Below, one piece after another: positions 43,769 to 54,568 of a stretch of DNA of 64,000 bases. The translations under genes and the position numbers were made by a program. The notes under the pieces were generated by a model. That model was not told the DNA's origin, made no database searches, and was given only the letters and a program-made list of their open reading frames with translations. This DNA comes from Petaurus breviceps papuanus (Eukaryota; Chordata; Mammalia; Diprotodontia; Petauridae). Every line of letters begins with the position of its first letter. The first letter of the stretch is position 1. The stretch covers positions 15,644,246 through 15,708,245 of the forward strand of contig JAMXIF010000086.1 in NCBI GenBank assembly GCA_028583685.1, written 5' to 3'.

Positions 43769-43934
43769 TTTTTTTTTTTTGCCTTTTTTTTTTTTTGGAG
43801 GGAAATTGGGGTTAAGTGACTTGCCCAAAGTCACATGGCTAGTAAGTGTGTCAAGTGTCTGAGGCCGGATTTGAACTCAGGTCCTCCTGACTCCAGGGCC
43901 GCTGCTCTATTCACTGCATCACCTAGCCGCCCCA
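43769..43934 (-). mobile_element. WSINE1-type SINE
   Basis: Antisense: 'GAAATTGGGGTTAAGTGACT', 'GAACTCAGGTCCTCCTGACT', head 'CATCACCTAGCCGCCCC'. TACGTGTTGG and TACATGTTGG flank it. Confidence 0.93.
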
Positions 43935-46059
43935 TACATGTTGGCTTTTTAAAAGTATATTTATCAATAAGTAAGGCTGCTGTAATTACCATGTAGATTG
44001 CTTTTTATAAATGGTGCTTGTTAAGTGCCCATGGGTTTTTAGTTTTGTTTTAAAATTTTTGTTCTTTTTTGTACATAGGTTTTTTCTTTTCTGTGTATGA
44101 GAGAGTACAAAATAGAATCTGACTTAGACTTTTGGCATTTAGAGGGGATTTTCTCAGTGTCCAAGAAAATTGCGGAAGAACTCTAACAAAAGAGTTTTAG
44201 ATGAGGCAAGATTCTAGATGAAGGGTGAAGAGAGGAGTGGGGTTGTGGCTTCTACTCTATGACCCAGTGAGGGTTATGTATAGTACAAATGTGTGAAATT
44301 GTTTCCATTTAATTTCTTATAAAGTCAAAACATTCTTTGGTATTTAGAGAAAGGCAGTTAAAATGATGCTGGGTCATTGGGAGTAGTTTCTATAGGACAT
44401 GATAAAAATTCTACTCTGAAGAAAGATAGATGGCTAAGTGATGTAATTGATAATTATGATCAAAGTTTTTAAAATTATGAAATTATTGTTATTGTGAATG
44501 TTGATTTTATTTATCAATGAATTGTTGTGAATGTTGATTTTAAGTTGTTATTAAATCTCAGAATATGATAACCACAGAGGACGTGTTTTAAAAACAAAAA
44601 AGTGTAATTTCAGGACATGAGAGGAGTGCTGATACAGATTACAATCTCTCCACAATTAACTAGATTGTGAAAAATGGGTTTCTGCAGCCAGAAACTTCTG
44701 GTGATGAACTTTCTGATGTTGGTTGGACCTCTCTGAATGTGCTAGGCTATTTGGCCAGCAAACATACTATTACCGGGCCTTATTGAATGCCTTTATAGAT
44801 GAGGAGAACCTGCCAGAATTCTGTGCTTCATACTGCTGAGGTATGTGAGTAGTGCTTAGGTGTAGAGCCATTCATCTGAAAGCTTTAGTTCAGAAATGTA
44901 TTCTAAGCTCGCCCTTTATTTCTACATTCTCCCTCAACCCCAAAGAAACCCTTTTATGACACCAAAGAAGGAGACTTCTAACTTTTCTCCTTAGGAAACT
45001 CCTCGACAGTTCACTACTGCTGCTTTGCTGAAATAGGAGTTGGCAGACAAGCTGGTCATGCTTGTGTTTTTGAAAAGTTCTTTCTATTGCCCAAAACAAA
45101 CAAAACTCCAACAACCTTTTAATGTAGCAAACCTGTGCTCTTAGAACAAAGAAGTTCTTTTTCTCTCAAAAGACTGATATCATTGTCAGTCGCAAATCAT
45201 TGTACAAAATAAATCAGAGGAGTGAAATTGTCCTTATTTTAAGAACTTATATTCCTTAGTTCTTTAGGAAAATATGGGGGAAAAATTCTTAAAAATAGAG
45301 GTTTTTCTTTTGAAAAACTGTGCTGTGGAATTAAAGCAAATTGTGGATGGGAAGTTCAGAGAACAGAAGAGGGAATCTTGGCAAGGACTGCTAAGGGATT
45401 TTGCAAATCACAGTTGAGCAAGTGGTTATGAATGGGGCTGCGATTATGTCTCCAGAGAGGAGTTCCTGTAACATGATATTTTACTCAATTTTTAAGGAAA
45501 GGGAAAACACAAACCTTCTTCTCTTGCTGTGCTTCCTTTCTCTGTCCTCTTTTCCTCCTAAAACCAACAAAAAGAACCCCTACCCTTAGTGTTGGAATTG
45601 TTCGTAGAAATAAAAGCAGTTTAGAAATATCTTCTTCAAAGGACTCTTGTACCCGAGCCAAGCATTTCTCCATATTAGTGAGTCTGGAGCAGTGTTTTGT
45701 TTGTGCCCTGGAAAAATACAAAACCCTTGTGTGATCCCCTTTGTGCCGGTGCTTATGGCCCAGATAGGGAAAGGACACCTCATTGATCAGACCCTTTCTC
45801 AAACTCCAGCTTTCACTGGAAATGAATCGGCCAAGCTGGCGAAAAAGAAATGTTTCAGACATTCAGAATAATTGGATTCTAAGCAAGCACATGAAATTAG
45901 AAGGTTGCTTAACACTGAATTGTTCAGTGCAATTACTTAGGGAGTTGGGGAGGGAGAATTCTCTTGCCTTTGAGGAAATACTTTGTGGGAAAACCTGCTA
46001 TCAGCCTGTAAACAATGTCAATACTTGCATACCTAGGTACTTGTAGCCTCCTAATAGTA
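43935..46059 (+). other. Longest repeat-poor stretch of intron 2
   Basis: About 2.1 kb in which I recognise no transposon. A 125-codon minus-strand frame (45862-45485) and overlapping short frames exist but show no domain, signal or splice context that I can name. This stretch is a reasonable place for unrecognised regulatory sequence; the text does not prove any. Confidence 0.4.
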
Positions 46060-46160
46060 GCCATCAGAACAGCTGACATTTTAAGGTTTTCAGAGTGCCC
46101 TTCCATACATGATCTCATTTGATCTTTGCAGCAATCTGGTGAAGTAGAAGCCTTTCCCCA
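46060..46160 (-). mobile_element. MIR fragment
   Basis: 'GCTGACATTTTAAGGTTTTC' then 'CATACATGATCTCATTTGAT' and 'TTTGCAGCAATCTGGTGAAG', the antisense MIR core. Confidence 0.55.
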
Positions 46161-46540
46161 GTTTGTTTTATTTTAGATGTTTTGTCGATGGATTTTGTCA
46201 TTGCATTACATTCATTTCTATAGAGAACCATTCTCTTCCCCTCCAGACTGAATCTTCCCTTGTGACAAAGTGGAATAAGCAAAGTTACATGGTATGGTGA
46301 TTGAAACTGATATGTAGTCACCCTTCTGCCCTAGTAGCCCCTCACCTCTCTTCCTTATAGGAAGGAGTTATGTCACTGTCTATCGTCTGGATCTTCTTGG
46401 AAAAGGCAGTCTTCCTTTGTATTGTTCTAGTTGGGCATATTTTTCTTTTTTTCTTTATTTCACCGTGTATAAACTCATGGATCTTCCCATGTAACCCTGA
46501 ATTTCTCATCTTCATAATTTCTTACTGCAAAAAAATGAAT
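46161..46540 (+). other. Unassigned intron, possible L1 3' trace
   Basis: 46360-46535 has weak L1-3'-like text ('TAAACTCATGGATCTTCCCA'); otherwise unassigned. Confidence 0.3.
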
Positions 46541-46851
46541 TTCTTTTTTTTTTTTTTTAAAGCAATCGGGGTTAAGTAACTTGCTCAAGGTTACACGGCC
46601 AGTTATTTCTGGGTGTGGTGCTGAGTATCTGAGCCCGGATTTGATTCAGGTCATCCCGGCACTGGAGCCGGTGCTCTTATTCGCTGAGCCACCTGGCTGC
46701 CCCTAAGCAATTGGGGTTAAGTAACTTGCTCAAGGTTACACGGCCAGGTGTTTCTGGGTGGGTGCTAAGTGTCTGAGCCCGAGATTCGATCTCCAGGTTG
46801 TCCTGACACTGGAGCCGGTGCTCTTACTCGCTGTGCTACCTGGCCGCCCCA
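46541..46851 (-). mobile_element. Dimeric SINE, copy 2
   Basis: The same two-monomer structure as at 35114: left monomer 'GCAATCGGGGTTAAGTAACT' to 'CACCTGGCTGCCCC', junction CCCCTAAGCAATTGGGG, right monomer to 'CTACCTGGCCGCCCC'. GAATTTCTTT before and GAATTACTTT after are an aged target duplication. The T tail is only at the left end. Confidence 0.92.
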
Positions 46852-46879
46852 AGGAATTACTTTCTAATGTAAGGTGGGG

Positions 46880-47059
46880 TTTTGTTTTGTTTTTTTGTTT
46901 TTACTTTTTTTTGGGGGGAAGGGTAGGGCAATTGTGCTTAAGTGACTTGCCCAAGGTCACACGGCTAGTTTTTGTGTTAAGTATCTGAGGTCTTATTTGA
47001 ACTCAGGTCCTCCTGACTCCAGGGCCGTACTCTATTCAGTGGGCCACCTAGCTGGCCCA
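46880..47059 (-). mobile_element. WSINE1-type SINE
   Basis: Antisense: 'GGCAATTGTGCTTAAGTGAC', 'GAACTCAGGTCCTCCTGACT', head 'GCCACCTAGCTGGCCC'. AAGGTG flanks both sides. Confidence 0.92.
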
Positions 47060-47120
47060 AGGTGTTTTTTTTTTTTAACAGCCATTTTCTAACTAATGGG
47101 ATCCATTTGGCTTGCTATTC

Positions 47121-47204
47121 CTTCTTCTTCTTCCTCTTCTTCTTCTTCCTCTTCTTTCTTCTTCTTCTTCTTCTTCTTCTTCTTCTTCTTCTTCTTCTTC
47201 TTCA
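47121..47204 (+). repeat. (TTC)n tract grown from a SINE tail
   Basis: TTC/TTCC repeats of about 84 bp replace the usual T-run tail of the SINE that follows. They give a leucine- or phenylalanine-rich false frame. Confidence 0.95.
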
Positions 47205-47336
47205 TTTGGGGTTAAGTGACTTGCCCATGGTCACATGGCTAGTTTTTAAGTGTTAGGTGTCTGAGGCCAGATTTGAACTTAGGTCCTCCTGACTCCAGGG
47301 CCAGTGCTCTATTTACTGTGCCACCTAGCCACCCCC
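47121..47336 (-). mobile_element. WSINE1-type SINE with (TTC)n tail
   Basis: Antisense SINE body 47205-47336 ('TTGGGGTTAAGTGACTTGCC', 'AACTTAGGTCCTCCTGACTC', head 'TGCCACCTAGCCACCCC') plus the TTC tract. CTTGCTATTCCTTC and CTTGCTATTCTTTC flank tract and body together, so the tract belongs to the element. Confidence 0.93.
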
Positions 47337-47384
47337 TTGCTATTCTTTCCTACCACAAACAGTGCTGTTGTGAAAATTTTGTTA

Positions 47385-47560
47385 TAGAAATCCATTTTAC
47401 AAGTAAAGAAACTGAGGCTCAAAGAGATTCAGTCTCTTGCATATGGGCAAGTACATGTATAACGCACTTGGAGGACCAAAGACTTCCTGTAGCCAGGAAC
47501 AGCTGGAGGTGGGATTTGTGCATAGGTTTCTGCTGATTCCAAGTCCAGCACTCTTTCCTG
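47385..47560 (-). mobile_element. MIR-type SINE
   Basis: 'TTTTACAAGTAAAGAAACTG', 'AGGCTCAAAGAGATTCAGTC', 'CAAGTCCAGCACTCTTTCCT': antisense MIR with a worn middle. Confidence 0.55.
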
Positions 47561-48149
47561 ACAACAGGCTGTCTTGTCCCTCAGGTATAATACACAGTAA
47601 AGTATTAAACACTAAAGAAATAATTTTTCATCCAGAACTATAATTCTTTGGTAAGTAACCTGGAATGACCTTGGGAAACTAACTTTGCTAAAGTCTCACT
47701 AAAAGACTGGTGTTAATCTCTTTGTAGAGCTAAAATAATTTTATAAAACATTAATTATAATTGCTATGGTCATAGAAGACATTTTTAAAAACTATTAAAA
47801 ATAATGTATAAATTAACATTTTCCTCCCCCATCTTTTTTCCTTACAACTTCACTGAAACTAGCCATTATCTATCTATCTGTCTTAAATGTTATCACCATG
47901 CTCAGGACTGGCTATAGGGGATTTTCCTACAGGAAAGGTGATTGAGTCGGATGAATTTTGAATCAAATAGCTTTTCTCAGGTGTCTATAACTCAAGCAGC
48001 TGTCATTTTGACTCAACTAATATGTTAAGTATTTATCTTATCTATTTTACCCATGTATACATACATTTATATTAATATTCATGCATATATCAACATCTCC
48101 CTCATTAAACTATAAGCTCTCTGAGATACAAGGCTGTTCTTATGTCTTT
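47561..48149 (+). other. Unassigned intron sequence
   Basis: AT-rich; nothing recognised. Confidence 0.4.
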
Positions 48150-48440
48150 GTAGTGCATACTATTTGCCAGAAACTGAGCTAAATGCTGGGGATACAAAAA
48201 CAGACAAAATTCTTCTTGTCCTTAAAGAGCTTACATCATAATGGGAGAGATGCTCTTACATAAGTAAATAGGTACAAGATACAGACCAGATGGAGAAGAC
48301 TTTAGCAGCTGATGGGAGTAGATGGGGGTGGTGGTGATGGTGGGGTGGTGAGGTGGGAAGGGGGGGTGAATGTGTTTCAGACAGAGGAAGCAAAGGCATA
48401 GGAAGGAAATCAAGAGGTATGTTTGCATAGTGTTGTCCTA
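48150..48440 (-). mobile_element. L2 3'-end fragment
   Basis: 'TTTGCCAGAAACTGAGCTAA', 'TGCTGGGGATACAAAAACAG', 'TCCTTAAAGAGCTTACATCA': antisense L2 3' end. Confidence 0.65.
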
Positions 48441-48482
48441 GTTTGCTGAAGGAAAAACTCTAAGGCAGTGGATAATAGGAGA

Positions 48483-48725
48483 TCAGTAAATCTTAGGGTT
48501 AGGAGGAACCTTACAATTCATTTAAGCCAACTCCTACCTAACAGTTGTTTAAAATAAAAGTGTTCATCCAGCCTCTGCTTAATGAGTTCCATGATAAAAA
48601 AGTAACCTGTCAAGGAAGTACATTCTATTTTTGGATAGGTCTAATTATTAGGAATTTTCTCCTCCTGTGCCAAAATATGCCCCTGTAACTTCTACTTATC
48701 AGTCCTGATTCTGTCTGCTGGGGAC
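48483..48725 (-). mobile_element. CR1/L3 fragment
   Basis: 'GGTTAGGAGGAACCTTACAA', 'TCATCCAGCCTCTGCTTAAT', 'TAATTATTAGGAATTTTCTC', 'CCTGTAACTTCTACTTATCA': the antisense 3' part of mammalian CR1/L3. Confidence 0.75.
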
Positions 48726-50232
48726 AGATGGGATGAATCTAGTAGGTTGGGACCAAATGATAGAAGGCTTCAAATTCCAGGCTAAGGAATAAAGGGAAAA
48801 AGAAGTAGCTGGAGGAGATTAGAGTAAGTTAAATCCAGGTTGGCTAAGCATACAGTAAATTTACTTAAAGAGAATTCACTGCAGGATATTAAAAAGGAAG
48901 AATGACATTGATGGATTAGGAAAATAGGTTTTGACTTTGAGGGAGTGGTATTAGCAGCAGGGAGGCAGTTGCCACGATGCAGCTGGGAGAAGAGCAAGGA
49001 TTCTGCTGTGGGAGTGGAGCAGGAGAAATGGATACAAAGCAGTGCTGAGAAGGACAACTCAATGGCTTTTGGCTAGAAGTGGGGAGCTACGCACAGTGAG
49101 AGGTCAAAGATTGCCAAGCAGATCCAGTCATCTCTCGTTTGACTCAGAGTCTGGAAGTTCTGTAGCTTCCCTCAGCTGAGCCTGGGGTGATGCTCACATA
49201 GTTGGGAGATTCTTCTACCCACATACTGTGGCCTGAAGCCTTGCTTGCTGTTTGTTTTCTTTTATGGCAGGCACAGTACGTTCTGTCAACCTGTATGCAC
49301 AAGCTTTGGGTGTGTGGGGAGCAGGTGCTCTCCTTTGTCAGGTGTATGCAGGTTGATCTTTGCACGCTTTCTTTTAGTGTAGTTTGTTATCCACTTTCTA
49401 CTTCTTGAGGAAAATGGTTGTTATCAGTAAAAGACAGATTCTACAACTGATATTTGAACCAGAAGTTTCCATTTTTCCTCATGATCTTCAAAGACAAAAT
49501 GGTGGGGGGGAGTGGGGGAAGGAGGGAGGAGAGGGAGATGATAACCTTGATATTTTCCAGGCTGAACATATGTTTGAATTCAAATATGCATTTTGGACTT
49601 ATCTTCCTAGTAAATTGAAATGGAATTCTTGGTTTCCAGGGTCTTCATGGGTAAACTGTCTTTTGTGTCTTTATTCTTCTTTTCTATTTTAGCTTTGGCA
49701 TTCAGTCATCTTCTGCATATTTCTAAGTCACCCTTTCACTGATGCCAGTATGAAACATGTGTACTCTGAAGGGAATTTTCTTTTTTTGATTGGGGAATAA
49801 ATTTACTATTAGGTTCCTTGTGAAAAAAAAAAGTATGATCAAAAAAATTCTCTAGACTGTTTTAGTTTTTCTAAAGAAGCGGCTTCTCCTAGAGGATTTT
49901 CTTCTGTTTCCTCTAGATTATTGGAGTATAATTTTATTATTTGGTAAACTCTTGGTTTTGCATTCTATTCATCAGTTGCCTTTTTTTTCTGCCATTATTA
50001 TGACTAGCATGAAAGAATGCTTTGCTTTTCTGTTGAAACTCCAGGGTTATTTGGCCACTCTTATCTTTTGAAGACTCTTCCTTCCTGTATGAACCTCTGC
50101 ACCAGATGCTGCCTCATGCTGTGATACATAAAGCTCATATCAATATATTATTCAAGTGGCAGAAAAAGTAAATGGGGATTCACTGGGGAAACACTTTTAG
50201 AAATTGGCCACCAAGCAAGTCCTTTTGTTTTT
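48726..50232 (+). other. Mostly unassigned intron, possible L2 start
   Basis: 48780-49080 is purine-rich with weak L2-like character. The rest (49081-50232) is unassigned and includes a G-rich spot near 49503-49540. Confidence 0.35.
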
Positions 50233-50392
50233 TAAGATTTTTTTTTTTTTTGCTTTTTTGGAGGGGAGAAGGGAGGGCAGTTGTCCAAGGTCACACAGCT
50301 AGTAAGTGTTAAGTGTCTGAGGCTGGATTTGAACTCGGGTCCTTCTGACTCCACGGCTAGTGCTCTATTCACTGTACCACCTAGCTGCCCCC
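50233..50392 (-). mobile_element. WSINE1-type SINE
   Basis: Antisense: 'GGCAGTTGTCCAAGGTCACA', 'GAACTCGGGTCCTTCTGACT', head 'CCACCTAGCTGCCCC'. About 20 bp around GGTTAAGTGACTTG is deleted. CCAAGCAAGTCCTT and CCAAGCAAGTTCTT flank it. Confidence 0.93.
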
Positions 50393-50404
50393 AAGCAAGT
50401 TCTT

Positions 50405-50632
50405 AATAACAAGTTGCATTTATGTTTCGAGTGCTTTCCCATACATTACTTGCTCATTTCATCCTCATCATTACTTTATGGTGTAGAAAAGACAGATTTC
50501 CCCTCTCTCCCAACCCCATTTTAAACAGGAAACTGAGTTGCTTAGAGGGCTTGTGATTTACCTAAGGTCTATTAGCCAAAGGGCTAATAAATCTCTGTGT
50601 AGATCTGTGGAGTAGTCTGCCTCCTACCAACA
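50405..50632 (-). mobile_element. MIR-type SINE
   Basis: 'GTTGCATTTATGTTTCGAGT', 'TGCTCATTTCATCCTCATCA', 'AAACAGGAAACTGAGTTGCT', 'GGAGTAGTCTGCCTCCTACC': full-length but worn antisense MIR. Confidence 0.65.
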
Positions 50633-50724
50633 TCAGTTTTTGTTCCAGCATGCCCATTTTCTACCTTACTAAATGCCTTCAGTGAAAGCATTGATTAGCA
50701 GAAAACTTTGCCCAGGAAATCACT

Positions 50725-50870
50725 AAAGCAATTAACAAACACTTATCTAAGTGCTTGTTCCCACTAATCACTAGCATAGCATTGGGCTAGTCTCTAGGGA
50801 TTACAAAGGAACTGCTCCCCCCAGCCCCTCCCCCCCAAAAAAAGTTTACATTTGCTTATGATGAAATTTG
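50725..50870 (-). mobile_element. L2 3'-end fragment
   Basis: 'AAACACTTATCTAAGTGCTT', 'TAGCATTGGGCTAGTCTCTA', then GGGATTACAAAG: a poor antisense L2 match. Confidence 0.35.
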
Positions 50871-51383
50871 GAATTTGCTCTTAGTGTAGAGAATTAGCAA
50901 CTCAGACATTTTATTTTCATAGAAATCATACCAATAAAATTTGAATTTTTCATGTTAAGTAGAATGAGAATTGAGGAATTCTGGTCATTCCCTGTTATAA
51001 TCATTCCCACTTAAGTTTAGTCTGGAATTTTAAAACTCCATTATAGTGCCCTGTGCAGGCTCTGGTCAGTACTGAATTGTCTCTGGCAGAGGGTACAATG
51101 TGGTCACTGGAGTGTCCAGGAGAATGAAAGAGTAAGGGATAGCCTTATTAATATAGCTCATAGCCTGAGTTCCTATATTCATATCTGTTCCCCTTCTGCT
51201 GGCTTTTATTTCAGGGTTCTAGAGCTGGTCTAGGTTCACCGATATCATCTCCCCTGGCTTTATACTAACATTCCAAATTGAACTGAGAAATGGAAAAATC
51301 CTATTTTCTCTTAGTTTAATGAAGGCAAGGTGCTTTCAGGATGACATCATTTCTCAAAACAATCCTCTGCATCCAGCTTTATT
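50871..51383 (+). other. Unassigned intron sequence
   Basis: Nothing recognised. Confidence 0.4.
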
Positions 51384-51557
51384 TATTTTTTTTGCCTTTT
51401 TTTTTTTGAGGGGGTAAGGCAGGGCATTTGGGGTTAAGTGACTTGCCCAAGGTCACATGGCTAGTTAAGTGGTAAGTAAGTGTCTGAGGCTATATTTGAA
51501 CTCAGGTCCTCCTGAGTCCAGGGCCAGTACTCTATTCACTGTGCCACTTAGCCACCT
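51384..51557 (-). mobile_element. WSINE1-type SINE
   Basis: Antisense: 'GCATTTGGGGTTAAGTGACT', 'GAACTCAGGTCCTCCTGAGT', head 'GTGCCACTTAGCCACC'. TCCTCTGCATCCA and TCCTCTGTATCCA flank it. Confidence 0.92.
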
Positions 51558-52424
51558 GAGTCCTCTGTATCCATCTAGTCCAACTTGTACCTGAAAAAAA
51601 AAAAGTGTTTTAAAGAAGTTCTTTGAGAAGTGGAAATCTAATATTTATTAGATTTAGTGAGAGGAGACCCATTTTAGAATATTGGAGATGCTTTTTTATA
51701 TTCAGTGGGAGTGATGGACAAAATTCCCACCAAGGGAAAGTGGGAGGGGTTTCATCACAGGGAATGAGTGAGCAGGAAAATGTGTACACTGGGCCAAGGC
51801 CATATATTGCCTTGAAGAGTTGCCATGGTGCTAGTGAAGACTTTAGCCCCAGAAGGGTGGGAAAGTTTCTAGTTGCCCTATGTACACTTTTAGAAGTGGA
51901 ATGCCATGTTGTTCCTGATAGCTCACACGGGAGGGGGTGGACAATCACAGTGGAAGGACAGTGAACCTGTTGGCAAAGAAGTAATTGGGAAGACCAGAAA
52001 AGATTTTTCTTTTGAGCATTAGCAGTTCAGACACCTGGTAATGTGGGCAGGCTAGCGTTTTTACTCTGTTCTCACATAGTTGTACTTCCTTTGGAATCTG
52101 TAGAAGATGCTGCATTTGGGGGCTGATGGACTTAAAATCCAGGCTTAAAAAAAATCCAGAGTTGACAGAATAATAGGGTACTAACTAAATAAGACTGTAT
52201 GGAAGTACTTTGAAAAGTATAAAATGTTAACCAAATGTAAGGTAGTGTTTTATTCTGACCCATCTCGTGTAGAGGATACCCACATGACCCATGCTTCCTT
52301 TTGACAGAGTATACATGTGTTCAGGAAGAGGTGCAGACATTTGTGACTGCGTGTGATTGCATTAACCCTGTTAATGTTATGGAACACATTATAGGAGAGT
52401 TAACTTGTCCTTTTTCACCGTTTA
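51558..52424 (+). other. Unassigned intron sequence
   Basis: Opposed open frames of about 112 codons (51610-51964) lie here without recognisable protein features. Confidence 0.4.
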
Positions 52425-53697
52425 GGGGTAGGCTTCTCAACCATTTTTGTGTTACACTTCCCCTTGGTGAACTCTGTGGACCATTTCTAAGAACAATATG
52501 TATTTTTTTGTTTTTATTAATCTGTTTGTTTACTTTTTGTTTACAAGATTCAGTTCCACAATCCCTTGAGTTTCAGATTTTCTCTCCCTCCCTCTCCTCT
52601 TCCTTTTCCCCTCCCCTTCCCCCCCATGGTGGCATGCAATCAAGTATAGGATCTGCAAATACTTTCACATTAGACAAGTCAGGTTGTAAAGAAGGATTGT
52701 AGCCGATGGAATGGAATGAACAATGGGAAAGAGGAAACAAAACCAAACAAGAAAAAGAAAGAGATCAGGTAGTTTCCTTCAGTCTGCATTCAAACTGTTC
52801 TTTCTAGTTCTTTCTCTGAATGTAGACATCTTCCATCATGAGTCTTATGGGTTATCTTATAACCTTGCATTGCTGAGAAGAGTCCTATCAAAGTTGGTCA
52901 TCATACATAAGTTGTGTCTGCAATTGTGTACAAATTTCTCCTGGTTCTGCTCTTCTCACTCATCAACAGTTTGTATAAGTCTCTCCAGGTAAATATGAAG
53001 TCCATCTGCTCCTCATTTGTTATAGCACAATAGTATTCCATTATATTCATATACCACAACTTGTTTAGCCATTCCCAAATTGATGGGCATCCCCTTAATT
53101 TCCAATTCTTTGCCACCACAAAAATAGCTGCAATAAATATTTTTGTACATACAGGTCTTTGTCCCAGTTCTATGATCTCTTTGCGATATAATCCTAGAAG
53201 TGGTATTACTAGGTCAAAGGGTATGCAGTTATTTATAGCCCTTTGGGCATAGTTCCAGATTGCTCTCCAGAATGGTTGAATCAGTTCACAACTCCACCAG
53301 CAATGCATTAGTGTTCCAATTTTTCCACATCCTCTCCAGCATTTGTCATTTTCTTGTTTTGTCATCTTAGCCAAACTGACCAGTGAGATGTGGTACCTCA
53401 GAGTTGTTTTGATTTGCATTTCTCTAATCAATAGTGATTTAGAGCATTTTTTCATATGCTTATAGATATCTTTAATTTCTTCCTCTGAAAACTGCCTGTT
53501 CATATCCTTTGACCATTTATCATTTGGGGAATGACATATTCTAGAACAATATTTTTAGTTTCATGAAATAAAATATTTAGGATTAACAGAAGGAACCAGT
53601 TATTTTGAAATATAGTTACAAATATATATTTAAAAAACTAAAGTCACAGGCCCCCTGAAAACTACCCACAGACCCCCTCATTAAGAACCCTTGCAGG
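52425..53697. mobile_element. hAT-like transposon relic split by L1
   Basis: Left half 'TTCTCAACCATTTTTGTGTT' and 'CTTGGTGAACTCTGTGGACC'; right half 'ATGAAATAAAATATTTAGGA', 'TTTTGAAATATAGTTACAAA', 'CAGGCCCCCTGAAAACTACC' and end 'CATTAAGAACCCTTGCA'. The ends TCTCAACC and TTAAGAAC are inverted-repeat remnants. An L1 is inserted at about 52510-53541. Confidence 0.7.
52510..53541 (-). mobile_element. 5'-truncated L1 inserted in hAT relic
   Basis: 3'UTR 52510-52900, then an open 200-codon end of ORF2 (53503-52904). It has MNRQFSEEEIKDIYKHMKKC, REMQIKTTLRYHISL, KCWRGCGKIGTLMHCWW, PLLGLYRKEI and KLWYMNIMEYYCAI, the typical L1 ORF2 C-terminal cysteine region. AGAACAATATGTATTT before and AGAACAATATTTTT after are the target copies. 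The open C-terminal frame makes it one of the younger L1 pieces here. Confidence 0.92.
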
Positions 53698-54038
53698 AAG
53701 GTATAAAATATGTATAGGGGCAGTTTGATACTAGATGTGGGAGGTGGCTGGGCAGATGTCAGAAGTAACCAAGATTTGGATGGGAGATAGAAGACAACAG
53801 ATCCAACAACATGGTGCAAAAGTGTGAAGGAGGTAAGTGATAGGGATTTGAAAGAGAAGGTTATTGAGCTTTGAGCTTCTGTTAAAAATGATTCACCAAG
53901 GCTCTGCTGCAAATGGGGGATAAGAATTTTCATCTCTGTCACATAAAGTGCTAAATGCTTAGCCCATGACAAAATTCCAGGCAGGATCATTAGACTGATA
54001 GAATTTTATTAGTGAAGATACTTTGCAGATGGGTGATC
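53698..54038 (+). other. Unassigned intron, possibly L2
   Basis: Purine-rich text such as 'GTCAGAAGTAACCAAGATTT' is weakly L2-like. Not secure. Confidence 0.3.
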
Positions 54039-54288
54039 TGTGGGACTGCTAGGTGGTATAGTGAATAGAGTGCCAGGCCTGGAGTCAGAAGACTCATCTT
54101 TATGAGTTTAGACCTTGCCTCAGACATGTATTAGCTGTGTGACCCCGGACAAGTCACTTCACCCTGTTTGCCTCAGTTTCCTCATCTGTCAAATGAGCTG
54201 GAAAAGGAAATGGCAAGCCACTGTAGTATCTTTGCCAAGAAAACCCCAAATGGGGTCACGAAGAGTCGGACAAAACTGGAGAACAGAT
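54039..54288 (+). mobile_element. Mar1-type SINE
   Basis: Sense: 'GACTGCTAGGTGGTATAGTG', 'GCTGTGTGACCCCGGACAAG', 'TCTTTGCCAAGAAAACCCCA', 'GGGGTCACGAAGAGTCGGAC', then AAAACTGGAGAACA. Well preserved. Confidence 0.92.
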
Positions 54289-54404
54289 GAGTGGTCAGCT
54301 TTGGGATTGTACAAGGTAAAGAGACTGTTGAAGGAAGCAGACAGGATTGAGCAGGAGAGTTGCCATGGGTATAACCAACAGAAAAGAGGGATGCTGTTTT
54401 TTGT

Positions 54405-54467
54405 TTGTTGGTTTTCCGTGTGAGGCAATCTGCGTTAAGTGACTTGCCCAGGGTCACTCAGCTGGTA
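54405..54467 (-). mobile_element. Short SINE fragment with target duplication
   Basis: Antisense 3' part only ('GGCAATCTGCGTTAAGTGAC', 'TTGCCCAGGGTCACTCAGCT'). GGGATGCTGTTTTT on both sides shows it inserted already 5' truncated. Confidence 0.85.
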
Positions 54468-54568
54468 GGGATGCTGTTTTTGAGGGGTGGGAGGAGTGTA
54501 TTAGAAGCAAGCTCCCTTTGGTGTCCAGTAAAGAGACCTACTTGGAAGAAAAATGACTGATTTAGGCT

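Noticed and set aside
51610-51964. Paired opposing frames of about 112 codons
   Set aside because: No family features or splice signals were seen, and frames of this length are expected by chance in 64 kb.
52901-53503. 200-codon frame as a host gene
   Set aside because: It is the L1 ORF2 C-terminus, repeated at 22103-22552.
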